From the NCBI GenBank assembly GCA_019188255.1, contig JAETXT010000006.1, positions 3,410,001 to 3,474,000 of the forward strand: a stretch of DNA of 64,000 nt. Reading direction: 5' to 3'. Below the pieces are notes generated by a model. That model saw only the letters and a program-made list of their open reading frames with translations, was not told the origin of the DNA and did no database searches. Shown here one piece after another: positions 10,684 through 22,189 of the stretch (position 1 is its first letter; each line of letters starts with the position of its first letter). The DNA is from Verticillium longisporum (lineage: Eukaryota; Ascomycota; Sordariomycetes; Glomerellales; Plectosphaerellaceae). The translations under genes were made by a program, and so were the position numbers.

Positions 10684-12062
10684 GGTGACGCTGGCTGATG
10701 AGAATGTTAGTCGTCCAGGTGGTCAATTGCCCATATGAACCACAGGAATGGGGTTCGTCACGCAGTATTTGTTTGTGTTTTATCAGACAAACTGTTGGGT
10801 GACTGAACCAATGACCGACTCACCTCCCCAGGAAAGGATGTGTTTGAGAGGCCTGTCGAACCGAAAGATGTGACGCGAGGGAGACTGAGTAAGATGCAGC
10901 TGGTGAAGGCTAGAAGGCTAGCTTTGTAAAGGCCCCTCAAAGTCGGTGTAGCTGGCACTCAGCAACTCGGAGTGAATGTCGATGATCTCAACACGGTTGA
11001 AAGTGTCACGCTGGTAAAGCTGGCTCAAAGTCAAGACACGCATGCGCGTGATGACAATCGCCAATTGGGTCAGTGGTGGACTTTTCGCTCTGTCGGGTTT
11101 CCAGGTCGTCAGGCTGGTGGGCTGGTGGGGGACAAGGACGGCCAGAATGGAGGGGCAGAAAGAGCAGGATGGCGTGCCAGTGTCTCGCAGATGCACGGTG
11201 GAAGATTAATCTCACAGCACCAAGCTTCGCTGAGCATTCCCCCTGTAGCCAGCTGAAGACAGGCTAAATACAGTGTGATCACGAAGACCATGACGCAGAT
11301 GGCGCAAAATTTGCCTGCACGCAACCGGCTGCCCTTGCCTGGGGTGCCGCCAGGGCCTGCATCTCCGCTTTGCACCCTGGTAGCACCTACCTAGGGAAGT
11401 ACGGTACCTAGACACTGGGTACATTGTACATGCCGCCATGGCAATGGCACATGGAACCAGGACCCCACCAAGCTCGAGACTCCAGCTTTTTTTCTTCCCT
11501 CGCCGCGCATACATCTTACCCGCTCCCTCTCCTCACCGAGTCATCCAGCCTTTTCCACTTGGCTGTTTTGCCGACTGCAAATCAGTCATTGATCAATCCG
11601 GCATCACACTGCAAATCGCCCCCCGAGCCATGCTGCCTCTCTGACAATAATTCTTCTTTGAGGGAAGCTTTTCCGTACGTCACCAATTCGTCCGTCTCGG
11701 CCCGCCTCGAACCGCATCCGTCCTACTCCGATCCTCGGCATTCTTTTGCTCGCTTTCGCTCCTCTGACGTCGCCCCGCGCGTCACCTACAACCATCGCGA
11801 AGATCGCAAATCTTGCTTCACCGTTGACGACGACAACAAGCCTGATCGCCCTGTCGATACGGAAAGTTCATTGTCCTGGCACAGTTGGCGCATTGAACAC
11901 CGCCAAACTCCTCCAAGACTTCCGACCCCCGGAACGAAAGACGTCTCATCGACGGCATCGCTTCTTCCCCCTACCTACCACAAAAGACCCAGCGGACCGC
12001 AAGGTAGGCTCGGTCCAATCCTGATTCTCGGACACCGTCTCTGACACGTTCGCCAAGACACT
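10684..12062. promoter_or_regulatory. Divergent intergenic region between RPC17 and PRS1
   Basis: Nearly 1.4 kb. A CCTACCTAGG-type repeat element lies at about 11384-11412. From about 11480 to 12062 the sequence is C/T-rich and probably forms the PRS1 core promoter and 5' leader. A 206-codon open frame in this part ends 19 bp before the PRS1 ATG and has no protein-like conservation that I recognise. Confidence 0.5.
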
Positions 12063-13674
12063 ATGGTTCGCAACATTGTCATCCTCGGCGGGAACTCCCA
12101 CCCGGAGCTGATTGACAACATCTGCAACATCCTCGGCGTCACCTCGTGCGAGCGCATTCTCACAAAATTCTCGGCCGGTGAGAGCAGATGCGAAATCAAG
12201 GATTCCGTCCGAGGAAAGGATGTGTACATTGTCCAGTCCGCCTCGGGCTCCGTCAACGACGGCTTCATTGACCTCTGCATCATGATCTCCGCCTGCAAGA
12301 CCGGTTCCGCGAAGCGAGTCACCGCCATCACGCCGCTGTTCCCTTACTCGCGTCAGCCCGACGTACCTTACAACAAGATCGGTGCCCCGCTCAAGATGCC
12401 TGAAAACCCCCAAAATGGGGGCTATACCTTCGAAAGCGTCCCTGCTACGCCTGGCCCGGGCATCTCGAGGACCCAGACGCTGAGTAGTGGCATCGAGGGC
12501 CTCGACTCCAAGCTCGTTAGGACCAAGCTGGCCGAAAACAACCTCAATGGCTACTCAAGAAACGGCGATCCCAAGACCCCGGGCCGTCACCAACAAGAAG
12601 GCTCCCTGTCGTCGCAACCCAGCTTCACCACCCACGACCAGGGAAACAACCAGAGCGCTCTGGCCAACTTCAAGGTCAAGCCTGGCTACAAGCAATGGGT
12701 CGCCCAGGCCGGCACCCTCGTCGCCGATTTGCTGACCTGTGCCGGCGCCGACCATGTGGTGAGTCTCCACTGAACCCTGAAGCGAATTTTGGGTTTGTCG
12801 TAAGACCAGCCCGTGGCGAAACGTTGCTAATGACGCTCAGATCACGTAGGTCTTCCTGTAGCCATCTTGTTCATACATGCCTCCTCGTGAATGCATACTC
12901 TCTGCCGTGGGGCCACGACCCCATTGAAATCAGCAACTCAATTCGGGACTCGTTTCCGGACGGATGGCTGACTACTGTAGGATGGACCTCCACGATCCCC
13001 AGTACCAGGGCTTCTTCGACGTGCCGGTGGACAACCTCTATGGAAAGCCTCTCCTGAAGAAGTATATCCAGCAGAACATTCCCAACTACAGGGAAGCCGT
13101 CATTATTAGTCCGGATGCTGGAGGCGCCAAGCGCGCTACTGCCGTCGCCGACGAGCTGGATATGGGCTTTGCTCTCATCCACAAGGTAGGCCTGCTCGTG
13201 CAGCGAATCGGAGTGGCATGCTGACTAGCTGTCAGGAACGCCGCCCGACAAAGTACAGCGAACAACGCAACGCCAGCATGATGCTGGTCGGCGACGTCAA
13301 GGACAGGACGTGCATCCTGATCGATGACCTTGTGGACACTGGTAACACGATCACCCGTGCCGCAAAGCTCCTGAAGAAGGAAGGCGCCACCTCTATCACA
13401 GCCCTCCTCACCCACGGCATCTTCAGCGGCGACGCCATTGCCCGCATCAATGCCTCTGCCATTGACAAGATCATCGTGACCAACACTGTTCCCCAAAGGG
13501 AACATAGGCAAATGTGCCCCAAGCTTGAGTACTTGGACGGTAAGACCTTCACGCCATGCCGGGTCGTCCGGGGAATCCCCACTGACCCTACCCATAGTCT
13601 CTCCTGTTTTCGCCGAGGCCATCCGCCGCGTCCACCACGGCGAATCAATCAGCGTTCTTTTCCAGCACAACTGA
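12063..13674 (+). CDS. PRS1: Ribose-phosphate pyrophosphokinase, Prs1-type with internal insertion
   Basis: Five exons: 12063..12758, 12841..12845, 12981..13185, 13236..13539 and 13598..13674, 428 residues. The enzyme makes PRPP from ribose 5-phosphate and ATP for nucleotide, His and Trp synthesis. The N-terminal [10 protein letters not shown] block, the [20 protein letters not shown] block and the PRPP-binding loop [14 protein letters not shown] are intact. A Ser/Gly/Pro-rich insertion at about residues 110-210 matches the non-homologous region of yeast Prs1, which has almost the same length. Exon 2 is only 5 nt (ATCAC); it is required both to keep frame and to encode the conserved ITM, with intron signals on each side. 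All other junction phases agree. Confidence 0.95.
12841..12845 (+). other. PRS1: 5-nucleotide microexon of PRS1
   Basis: The five bases ATCAC are preceded by GCTAATGACGCTCAG (branch site plus acceptor) and followed by the donor GTAGGT. Joining GTG, ATCAC and the next exon (GATGGAC) reads V-I-T-M-D, the residues conserved in PRPP synthetases. Skipping it shifts the frame. Confidence 0.88.
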
Positions 13675-15448
13675 TCAACGGAGGGGAGCCTTGCACCCAT
13701 ACCACCACACCTCAAGCAGCATTCACAACCCCGGCGTTACAACGAGATACTCTGGATCTGGAAAGTGCATTGGAAGGGATTTTGTCTGGATTCGCACGCG
13801 CAGACGCTCTTACGTCAAACTAAAGCTGCCCTGTCTCACACTGGAGGCGTTCTCTAGGACTTACCGCATATTACACCCTTCGTGCTCTTGGAAGCCGTGG
13901 AGAGGCCGTGCTGTGCCATGCCGTTCTGTGCGCTGGTCTTTTGCCGTCCTTCTTCGGAGTTCTCCCCGAACGCGCCCTCCCTGCGTGGGACTGACTCGGC
14001 CTCCGGGCCACTGGGCCACTGCAACAACAAGCTTGCTGGCCATTATGCTACACCTTAAAACTATTACTATGGCGGGGGGGGGGGGATCATAGGAACACGG
14101 GCTTGTCCTGATAAAGGGTGTCTCTGACAAGGATTGTTAGACGCGTCCTGAAATTTGGCCTAGCCTCGGCTCATGGTTCCCTTCGCACCCCCGTCTCTTT
14201 CTTTCTCTCTTTCTTTTTTTGCTATACACAACCGGGCCAGACCCTCCATATATGCAATGACTTCTCTGGAGTCATTGATCACAAGCGTAGACTGTTGCGG
14301 GATGAGAACGAAGTGCCGACGATTGAAGGTTGGGATGGCTATTTGGGTCCATATCACATGCGAAAATACTAGAGATGAATATAGAAGCTGCTTCTGGTCA
14401 TGGTGGCGTTTGTTGGCGTGTCAGGTGTGAGTGTTGTTCTTCGTTGATCACGACGCGATGTCGCGGATGGGGTCATCATAAGTCGCAAAAGAGACGTCGC
14501 TCCTGAGTGGACATGCGAGCTGAGCCGCACTGACAGGCTGTCAGACTGGCCATGACACCAGTGCGTCATGTAACAACAGTACTTCAAACCAATTTGGGAC
14601 TCGATGTGACTTAAGTGAATGTTGAGCAGCAGATTCTTGAAGTTGCACCAAGTGGGCATGCTTCCAGGACAGAGCGCATGCGACTGATACCCAGCCTCTT
14701 CGACCTGGGTCCAGATTGAGCTCGACTCTACAGGTGCAAGTAGATCTGAGCATCTGCTTGTCGCATCTGCCCCTTGCAGGAAAGGCAAGATGTGCTTGTT
14801 CTATCAAGCTCGACTAATGATGACCTCAGCATCGAGCTCTCCAAGAGCGTACGTTGAGTTGCGTCGCGTAGCCTTGAGACAGGTCGTCCATCGGCTCTCG
14901 CAATGGCTTCGACAATGCGCAAAGTTCGCAACCGCGGGATCTTAGTCAATATTGATCGACTGTTTCCCGTCAACAGATGTTTCTCGGATCTTCCACCCCA
15001 TCTGATGCAGCTGAATGTGCCAGATGAGATGTCATTTCGCCTAGTCAGGACGAGACGTCGAGCCTGACAAAGGCAAGTGAATCTGAAAATCAACAGCAAT
15101 GAGAGACGAATCAATCGTCTTCACATGACCGCCTCAGTCACTTCTTCAACGCGCTGCGGCTGCATTGATATCATCTCTTCTCCTTTCTTTTGTCAGGAGC
15201 ACACCAGGGCATTGTATTCACTGATCACCTCACCAAGTGATTTCACAGGCTCGTCGCCTCTATAAAGAGCAGGAGCGCCGTGGAAGCTCTTTCCCCTTGA
15301 GAAAGAGTCCTCCTACATCAGCTGGCCTTTATCATCAACGGCCTGTATTCCTACCAGACATTTCCACTTTCTACGCTTTGTGCCTCGTATTACTTTTACG
15401 TCGTCCACAGTTTTACCAGTTTCTATCGACATATCGCTGGCCTTCGCG
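13675..15448. other. Intergenic region, no gene seen
   Basis: It lies between PRS1 and the PARP-E2 gene. A 13-base G run occurs near 14073 and a CT-rich stretch near 14196-14219. Open frames are short and show no conserved motifs. The final 300 bp or so are the likely promoter and leader of the PARP-E2 gene. Confidence 0.5.
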
Positions 15449-18400
15449 ATGACGCGTCGCAAGTTTCGTGCCGATGTGGCAGCCGCCATAAATATATCGA
15501 TCCCGGGCATTTCTTCTGTGGGCCTTGGCCCCGACGGCGGTGAGGTCGTTTGCATCTACACTAGCAATCGATCTGCGGTTCAGATACCTCTACGTCTCAC
15601 CACTGCAAGTGTCGACGACTATCCGCAGCATCAAGGCTTCCACGGGAGCACCGAATGCGATGAGATTCCCAGCAGTATCATGGGTGTCCTTGGCCGCCTT
15701 GTCTACTCGACGCAAGGCAGGTCCGTGATCGACAGCCTCGCCATCCTTTCAAACCAGCTGGAAACGGCGCTTGGGTCGGCTGCCACGGAGCAGCAATCCG
15801 AAGATCATGTCTCTGTTGCCGATGCCACCGACTCTTCGCCTGAGGATGAGGTTGGCGGTGACACGGATGTTGAATTTGAGGACTATGATCTCGAGATTCA
15901 CGACAACACAACAAGTGGGATAGACTTGCATCCTATCGCGGCTGGCAGCCAGAACCAAGTCAAGAGGAATGTTCGCCTACGCGAGGATCTCGCCAAGGCA
16001 AGAGAGGTTGGCTTCGGGATTGGTCTTTGGCCCAACGATGACATAGTCTCGCTGAGCCTCAGAGCCAGCAAGCTGGGCCTCTCCATGGAGACGCTCACAG
16101 CCTGGGATATCGAGCCGACCGAGTACATTGTCCTCCTTTTCAAGTATGAGGACCATTATCTCCCACTCGAGACCTTCGCCACTATACAGGGAAAGGAGAA
16201 GCCTATGCTGTTCCGCGTCGGACAATGCACGACCTACAAGCCCTCCTTGGTGACCGCTCAAGCTGCGTTTAACAAGCAAGATCAGGCAGCCTCGACGCTG
16301 GAGGACACAAGCGACGGCAACGGCGATTTCGATCGCCTCTACATGTCAAACTCATTGGATCTGTGGATGGAACAAGAATTTGCTGCATTGTTATTGCTAC
16401 GGATCCAGTCCAATCTATCATGGGATAACGCGAAGCTCGCAATGCTAGCTCATTCGAAGAGCGACCACCTTGGGGGTCCTACGAGTGCCCCGGAAGCTGT
16501 AACGGCAGATCAGGAGGCTGAAGTGCTCATCTCTCCCACCGCGCCCTACAAACTCAACCAAGACTACCTCATCCGGAACCCTGAATCTGACTCTTCCGGC
16601 CTGCTGCAGATATCCAATCTGTCTAACGCGAAGCAGGAGCGCAGTCTCCCCTTGGTTGCCATGCAGTTCGCGCTGCGTTACCTTGTCAATTGTACAAAGT
16701 ACTGCATGGTTTGCCATCTCAAGACTTCGGACGCCTTTACTGCCATTACCCCTTATGTGTGCGACAATCCACTGTGTCTTTACCAGTACATGTCACTTGG
16801 TTTCGGCCCCAGCATCGAACATGAGATTATCAGCCAACCACTCGTCGTCGACCTCCTCATCTCATGCTTCATGATTAGTTTGCAGCAAAACAAGCTCCGG
16901 GAATTTCCTGATGGTTTGAATCTGCTCCTACCGTCGCCGATCTTCTCAAGAGCACTTGATGAAGATTTTAATCAATGTATCGTCAACTTCAGTCGGCGTC
17001 GATTGTTCCGAACCCGCAAGGATCGCACAACCAGTGAGGTAGTGTCCTCTCTGAGGCTGGGGGATGTCTTTCTCCTAGCCAGAGTGGGAACTTTGTCACT
17101 GGATGCTGTATTCGTTATTTATCACTGCGTCGTAGTATCTTTCGACTACGTCGAGAACGCAATCACGTTCGAGTGCTTAGCAACCATCCCCAGCACTTCT
17201 TCGTCTCATATAAGTGGAGCTTCTACAAAAGATGATCTGACGATTCATTACGACTGTAAGGAGGACTACTTCATACACCCTTTCGAACATGAGCTCAGCG
17301 AGCTCAACCCGCATCAAAGGGCGCAATCTCTAGCCTTGATCACTGCTAGCTTGCCTGCTGTTCCAACCATGCGCCAACACCTCATGCACAAGCCAAATGC
17401 CGCCATTGAAGACTGTCCAGGTATGGGTAAACCATCGCTGGCACTGCTGAGGTGGATCATTACGTCCAATCGATCCATGATTGTGCAAATCGATTCTGCA
17501 GATAACATCGCAACAGACAGCATATCGAGTGGAGCGTGCGAGAAGCTATCTGGTATTTCCACACGATGCGTCCAGTTTCGATTTGCTCAAGGATCCCCAG
17601 ACAAGGAGCAGCGGTTAATCGAGGCTGTCAGAGCCAATTCATTGACCAAAGCGGCCCCCACGATCTTTGCTTGGCATGGAAGCTCCTTGGGAAACTGGCA
17701 CAGCATTATCCGCCAAGGCCTGGACTTCTCTAGGGTTGTCAATGGTCGAGCATTTGGCCACGGCGTCTACTTCAGCCCGCACTGGGAAACGAGCAGCTCC
17801 TACGCAGCACAACCCGCCCAAACAGACACGTATGGTTGGTTCAGGTCACAGCTACAGCCATCATCTGTCATCAGCCTTTGTGAGATTGTGAATAGACCCG
17901 ATGCGTTCGTCAGCAACAACCCGCACTATGTCGTTGCGGATGTCGACTGGATACAGTGCCGATATCTGATTGTACAAAGTGCCATGGCCCCGGCTATGCG
18001 GCCCCAGGATGACATCGAGCTGGTTCCTGTTACACCGGGCACCGCCTATCTCAAACAGGACCCCAAGTACCGGGTATATGGCCCTTGGACCAGAATGTTG
18101 GAGGTGAGCGGCGCCGGCCCCCCAGTTGGTATTCCCGAAACAGCTTCCTCAGGCGCACGTCTAAGCCAACAACTCACGAGCCCGGTTGAGAATGTGGTTC
18201 TCGAAGATGTCGAGACTGGCGATCCTTCTGTGGAAGATTGCGACTTTGAAAAATGTGTGAGAGACATCGGTCCCGAAATTGGTGGACCAGAAGCTACGTC
18301 AACAACTGCTGTCATCTTGAATTCCAGGAAAACCGACTTTCGACCAGGAACGCTTGACATTAAGTCTCTCCCTAAGCTTCCAGCCCCCACCTGGGCCATG

Positions 18401-18967
18401 GACAGTGGTCGACGGGCGCTGGGCCATGAACTGAAGAAGCTGCAAAAGGTTCAGGCGACGACACCACTCCACGAGTTGGGTTGGTACATTGACTTCAACA
18501 GCATCGAAAACCTGTTCCATTGGATCGTCGAGCTGCACAGCTTTGACCCTAGGCTCCATCTCGCCCAAGACATGAAGAGTGCGGGTGCTCGGTCCATCGT
18601 TCTTGAGCTGCGATTCGGCCGCTCGTATCCTCTGACGCCGCCCTTTGTGCGGGTGATCCGTCCTCGGTTCCTGCCTTTCATGGCCGGCGGAGGGGGACAC
18701 GTCACAAACGGCGGCGCCATGTGCATGGAGCTGCTGACCAACTCGGGATGGTCCCCTGCCACGAGCCTCGAGAATGTCCTGGTACAGGTCCGCATGGCGA
18801 TGTCCGGCGAGGACCCGCAGCCGGCGAGGCTGGAAGACCCAGTCCGGTACCGGACGAGGGTTACTGATTATGGCATTGATGAAGCTATCGTGGCGTTCAG
18901 ACGATCCGCATTAGCACACGGATGGGCAATTCCATCTGATTTGGAGGAGACGGCTCGGCTGGCTTGA
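15449..18967 (+). CDS. PARP-like mono-ADP-ribosyltransferase fused to a ubiquitin-conjugating (UBC) domain
   Basis: Intronless; 1172 residues from the ATG at 15449 (MTRRKFRADV). An upstream in-frame ATG at 15380 would add 23 residues. Residues about 110-160 are acidic. Near residue 419 a CMVCH plus CDNPLC pair makes a Cys4 cluster like that of PARP6/PARP8 proteins, followed by LGFGPSIEHEII. The ART domain begins near 735 with FAWHGSS (His about 743) and HGVYFSPHWETSSSYA (Tyr about 774). At the third triad position the strand reads CRYLIVQ, without Glu, so mono-ADP-ribosylation at most is expected. From about 1010 to the end there is an E2 fold, with NGGAMCMELLTNSGWSPATS (catalytic Cys about 1092) and ENVLVQVRMAM. 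The canonical HPN is HVTN here. Such ART-E2 fusions are known in filamentous fungi but poorly characterised. Coupled ADP-ribosylation and ubiquitin transfer is inference. Confidence 0.9.
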   Translation: MTRRKFRADVAAAINISIPGISSVGLGPDGGEVVCIYTSNRSAVQIPLRLTTASVDDYPQHQGFHGSTECDEIPSSIMGVLGRLVYSTQGRSVIDSLAILSNQLETALGSAATEQQSEDHVSVADATDSSPEDEVGGDTDVEFEDYDLEIHDNTTSGIDLHPIAAGSQNQVKRNVRLREDLAKAREVGFGIGLWPNDDIVSLSLRASKLGLSMETLTAWDIEPTEYIVLLFKYEDHYLPLETFATIQGKEKPMLFRVGQCTTYKPSLVTAQAAFNKQDQAASTLEDTSDGNGDFDRLYMSNSLDLWMEQEFAALLLLRIQSNLSWDNAKLAMLAHSKSDHLGGPTSAPEAVTADQEAEVLISPTAPYKLNQDYLIRNPESDSSGLLQISNLSNAKQERSLPLVAMQFALRYLVNCTKYCMVCHLKTSDAFTAITPYVCDNPLCLYQYMSLGFGPSIEHEIISQPLVVDLLISCFMISLQQNKLREFPDGLNLLLPSPIFSRALDEDFNQCIVNFSRRRLFRTRKDRTTSEVVSSLRLGDVFLLARVGTLSLDAVFVIYHCVVVSFDYVENAITFECLATIPSTSSSHISGASTKDDLTIHYDCKEDYFIHPFEHELSELNPHQRAQSLALITASLPAVPTMRQHLMHKPNAAIEDCPGMGKPSLALLRWIITSNRSMIVQIDSADNIATDSISSGACEKLSGISTRCVQFRFAQGSPDKEQRLIEAVRANSLTKAAPTIFAWHGSSLGNWHSIIRQGLDFSRVVNGRAFGHGVYFSPHWETSSSYAAQPAQTDTYGWFRSQLQPSSVISLCEIVNRPDAFVSNNPHYVVADVDWIQCRYLIVQSAMAPAMRPQDDIELVPVTPGTAYLKQDPKYRVYGPWTRMLEVSGAGPPVGIPETASSGARLSQQLTSPVENVVLEDVETGDPSVEDCDFEKCVRDIGPEIGGPEATSTTAVILNSRKTDFRPGTLDIKSLPKLPAPTWAMDSGRRALGHELKKLQKVQATTPLHELGWYIDFNSIENLFHWIVELHSFDPRLHLAQDMKSAGARSIVLELRFGRSYPLTPPFVRVIRPRFLPFMAGGGGHVTNGGAMCMELLTNSGWSPATSLENVLVQVRMAMSGEDPQPARLEDPVRYRTRVTDYGIDEAIVAFRRSALAHGWAIPSDLEETARLA

Positions 18968-19700
18968 GACATGGGTGCGATGAAGTGGCTGACGAGATGC
19001 TGGGGAAAGACAGGTAGCTCGCTGGGCGGGGGTCATGGCGTTCAACGTATTGCAGGGCACGGCGGTCAAGATTGCCAGGCATGAACCATCAAGAAGCGTT
19101 TGTTTAGCTTGAGGGTGACAGGTTGGGTCGAGCGGCCAGATTGTCTGTACCAACACTGAGACTGGTGGAGGAGGCGGCGAGGAAGGGTACATCAATACAA
19201 GAGGTATAGGTAGGAAAGGAAGAAACACGTAGCTTGACTCAGGGTCAAGCGCAACGCGATTAAAAGCTACCCACATGAGATGCCCCGACGTGGGTGAAAA
19301 GGGACAATTTCCCACTAAAGACTGTGATCAGGTTACCAAGAGGACCACCCGTCACGAAATACGACAGCGAGCCGACTTTTGATGCTGAAATTGTCGAATG
19401 ATAATGATAAGATTCGAACGCTGTCGTGCAGCAGTCGAGCTTGTATTCGCAGAGGGAGAAAAAAAAGAACACGCTGTTCATGTTACAATGACCACGACGA
19501 CACACTCCTCCACCACCCAAGACGTGCTCAAGATGGCGTGCCCTCGCACCCGAGCTCCATGCCGCGCCGTACAGCCTCTCTATCCAGCGAAACGCCGCGC
19601 TTTTCCTCTTGAAGAAACCAAAAAGCAGCCACAACAAATCAACGTGCTGCTTTCGCGACGGGAAGGGGGGTAGGGATGCCCAAAAAAAAGGGGGGACTCG
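18968..19700. other. Convergent intergenic region
   Basis: It holds the 3' flanks of the PARP-E2 gene and the PP2C gene. I see no coding potential or RNA gene. Confidence 0.55.
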
Positions 19701-21643
19701 TTACAGCTTTGCCTTGACGGGCTCCTCGGGCGCCGTTGCTTCCAGGTTGACGACGACCTCGCCCGTCTTGCTGCCGTTGCCGAAGAAGATGACCTGGACG
19801 GTCAGATCGTCACTGCAGACATGATTTAGCAACTCAGAATACGGGAATCAAGGGAGGCATTCAACGGGGGCGGGGATGACGTACCGGTACCGTCGGGAAA
19901 AGGGGGCGGGCAGCGTCAGCAGCGCGGTGACCTGCTCCTCGTTCTTGCCGCCGAGGGCGTTGCGGACGAGGTGCGTGGCGACGTTCTTGTCCTTGACGAC
20001 GAAGCGCTCGGGCGCGTCGGGGGATATGCCCCACTGCTGCAGGCGGATGGGGTCTTCTGGCCGCCGACGTCCTGGCCCTTGGCGTGCTCGACGGGGAGCT
20101 GGGGTTTGTTGCCCGAGCCGAAGATGCGGGCCCAGGTCGAGTCGAACTGCGAGTTGGACGACGAGCCGCTGGCCTGCGTCTCGATCCACTTGCCGACGAG
20201 GCCGACGACTTCCTCGTTGGTCAGCATCTCCCAGAGGCCGTCCGTGGCGAGGACGAGGAAGTCGCCGTTCTCGGGGTTGACTTTTGTCGTCGTCACAACG
20301 GGCTCGGCCGTCACGTAGGGCGGCGTCTTGAGCAGCGGGGACGGGGTGCGGCCGAAGAAGGCCTGGCGAAGGCGCATCGAGATGTCACGGCTCCACTTGT
20401 AGGTGGCGTCGCCAAAGGCGCGTGTCGGTTCGAGACCGCCGAGGACGCGACCGTTGTGGACGACTCGGTCCTCGCCTGGGTGCAGCTTGCGCATGCGCGC
20501 CGCCTCGTCGGGGTTGCTGCCCGTCTGGTCGACGGAGAGGGCCGTGGCGGTCCACTTGCCCGAGTCTGAGCGCCGGCCGAGGACAGCGCGCGAGTCACCG
20601 GTGCAAGCGACGCGGAGAAGCTTGGAGCGGCTGGCGTAGAAGGAGAGGAGGGCGCAACAGCCAGAGAGAGCGGGTTGGAGGAGCTCGGCGGCCATAGTCT
20701 TGGAGCCAGAGTTGAGAACCTTTTCAACACTCTGGTGGACAATCTCGTCGTCGAGCTTGGTGAAGCCTGCCTTGATGGCGGCCTCGACAGCTTCAGCGGC
20801 AGGCGAGTGGCCAGGCGCTGCCTTGTACGTATCGTTGAGCTCGTTTGCTACTGTGTTGATCAGGGTTTGGCGGAGTTTCGCCGATGTCGTCCATCCGCTG
20901 CACTGGTTAGCCCACGTGTCCCTTTCACCCTTGCCCAGAAGATGATCTTACGAGTGGCCGTCAAAGACGCCCCAGAACATCCAGTCGCTGTTGGGCACGT
21001 CTGACGCTCCGTTGCGGCCAGGAACCTCGACAATCTTCTCGGCGTGGTCATCCTCGATGGGGTCGTTGCTCGGCAGCTGAACCAGGTCGTAGCGCAGAAC
21101 ACCCTGTCCTCTGTTGACGAAGTAGGACTGCTCCGTCTTGCGCAGCTTCTCCGTCGCCTGGTCGGGAGTGATCATCTCAACAACCCTCTTGCCGTCGTTG
21201 CCCGTCGTCTTGGAAATGGGACCCTCGCCCACGTAGGTGCCCGTGTGCAACTCGTCGGCGCCGATGACGAGCACCGTCCGCGTCGGGGCTGCGGCGTCAC
21301 TGGTCGTCGTCGCCGTCGTCGTCGCAAAGCTTCGGGCTACAGCGTCGTGGCTGTCGGTGGCGGTACCGTTGCCGTTGTAGGTGTACCAAGCGCCGTAACC
21401 GACGAGGCCGGAGACGAAGGCGGCAGAGAAGCGGCGGATATACATGGAGGACTGGAGAGGCTCGATGGCGTGGCCGGCGTGTTGAGGCGACCGCGCGGGG
21501 TTGCGGTGATACTGGAGAGCCCCGTAGGCGACAGCGGCAGAGGGCTGCTGGGGCAGAAGGAGGCCTCGTCGACTACTGCGAGTCAAGGTTCGCGCCGTAC
21601 ATCGGTAGGTCGTACGGAGCGCTCTGGTGGCTGCGCGATGCAT
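19701..21643 (-). CDS. PTC5: Mitochondrial PP2C-type phosphatase (Ptc5/PDP-like), one frame slip
   Basis: Exons 20952..21643, 19885..20897 and 19701..19812 would give 605 residues once one base is restored. The N-terminus is Arg/Thr/Ser-rich without acidic residues, like a mitochondrial presequence, and is followed by a possible membrane segment (FSAAFVSGLVGYGAWYTY). PP2C metal-binding motifs are present: WGVFDGHSGW (across intron 1), ACTGDSRAVLG, LATDGLWEMLTNEEVV and the final DDLTVQVIFF. This arrangement, with PPYVTAEPVV, fits Ptc5/pyruvate dehydrogenase phosphatase, which reactivates PDH. The frame breaks at 20049..20052: four C on the coding strand where five would read KTPIRLQQWGISPDAPERF. 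Both sides are otherwise conserved, so a base-calling error is likely. The assignment to Ptc5 rather than another PP2C is moderate. Confidence 0.8.
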
Positions 21644-22189
21644 CGGATTGGTGGTGGGGGATACGTAGACAAGGATCGAAGGATCCTGAGCCTGTAATGA
21701 GGAGAGAAAACCGGAGCGTTGCGACTCGGCGATGGAGCCCGAGACGGAAGATGAAGACCGTGGCTGGATTGGAGGCCACCAAGGCCACGAAAGGAGATCA
21801 CGTGCGGCTTCGTCGTGAGACTTCCTTGTGACCTTGCGTCTACTCGGCAGATCAGGGTGACTTGGTTATGTCTTGGTGAGCCACCGCAGGATGAATATAG
21901 TTACAATGTACTCTTCCGTCGAGGAATTCCCGGTTCGCTGGCCGATGATTTAGATGTGTGACATTTCGATTCCTCATGTCCATGATGCACAGCACAGAAT
22001 AGCACAGCACTCGGCATCGCTTATCTCCTTATCGATCTGTCCCACTTCACTTCACCTCTCACCGAGCTCGAGCGCACTCGCTCACCGAGAGCCCGCCTCA
22101 AGACACCGACCCCGACATCACAGGCCTAACCAAGCTTCGGCATACTTTGGGTCACGTCTCATCAGAACAGCAGCAAAAAAGAAAAAAAA
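21644..22189. promoter_or_regulatory. Divergent promoter region, PTC5-like / KPWE-protein gene
   Basis: About 545 bp between the two start codons. CACAG-containing and CT-rich stretches lie at about 21985-22110, and an A-rich run directly precedes the ATG at 22190. Confidence 0.5.

Noticed and set aside
11424..12044. Possible small gene directly upstream of PRS1
   Set aside because: No conserved motifs and no splice logic. It lies in the pyrimidine-rich leader/promoter.
15380..15448. Upstream ATG at 15380 as start of the PARP-E2 gene
   Set aside because: The extension has no conserved feature. MTRRKFRADV at 15449 is a better start. Not excluded without 5' data.
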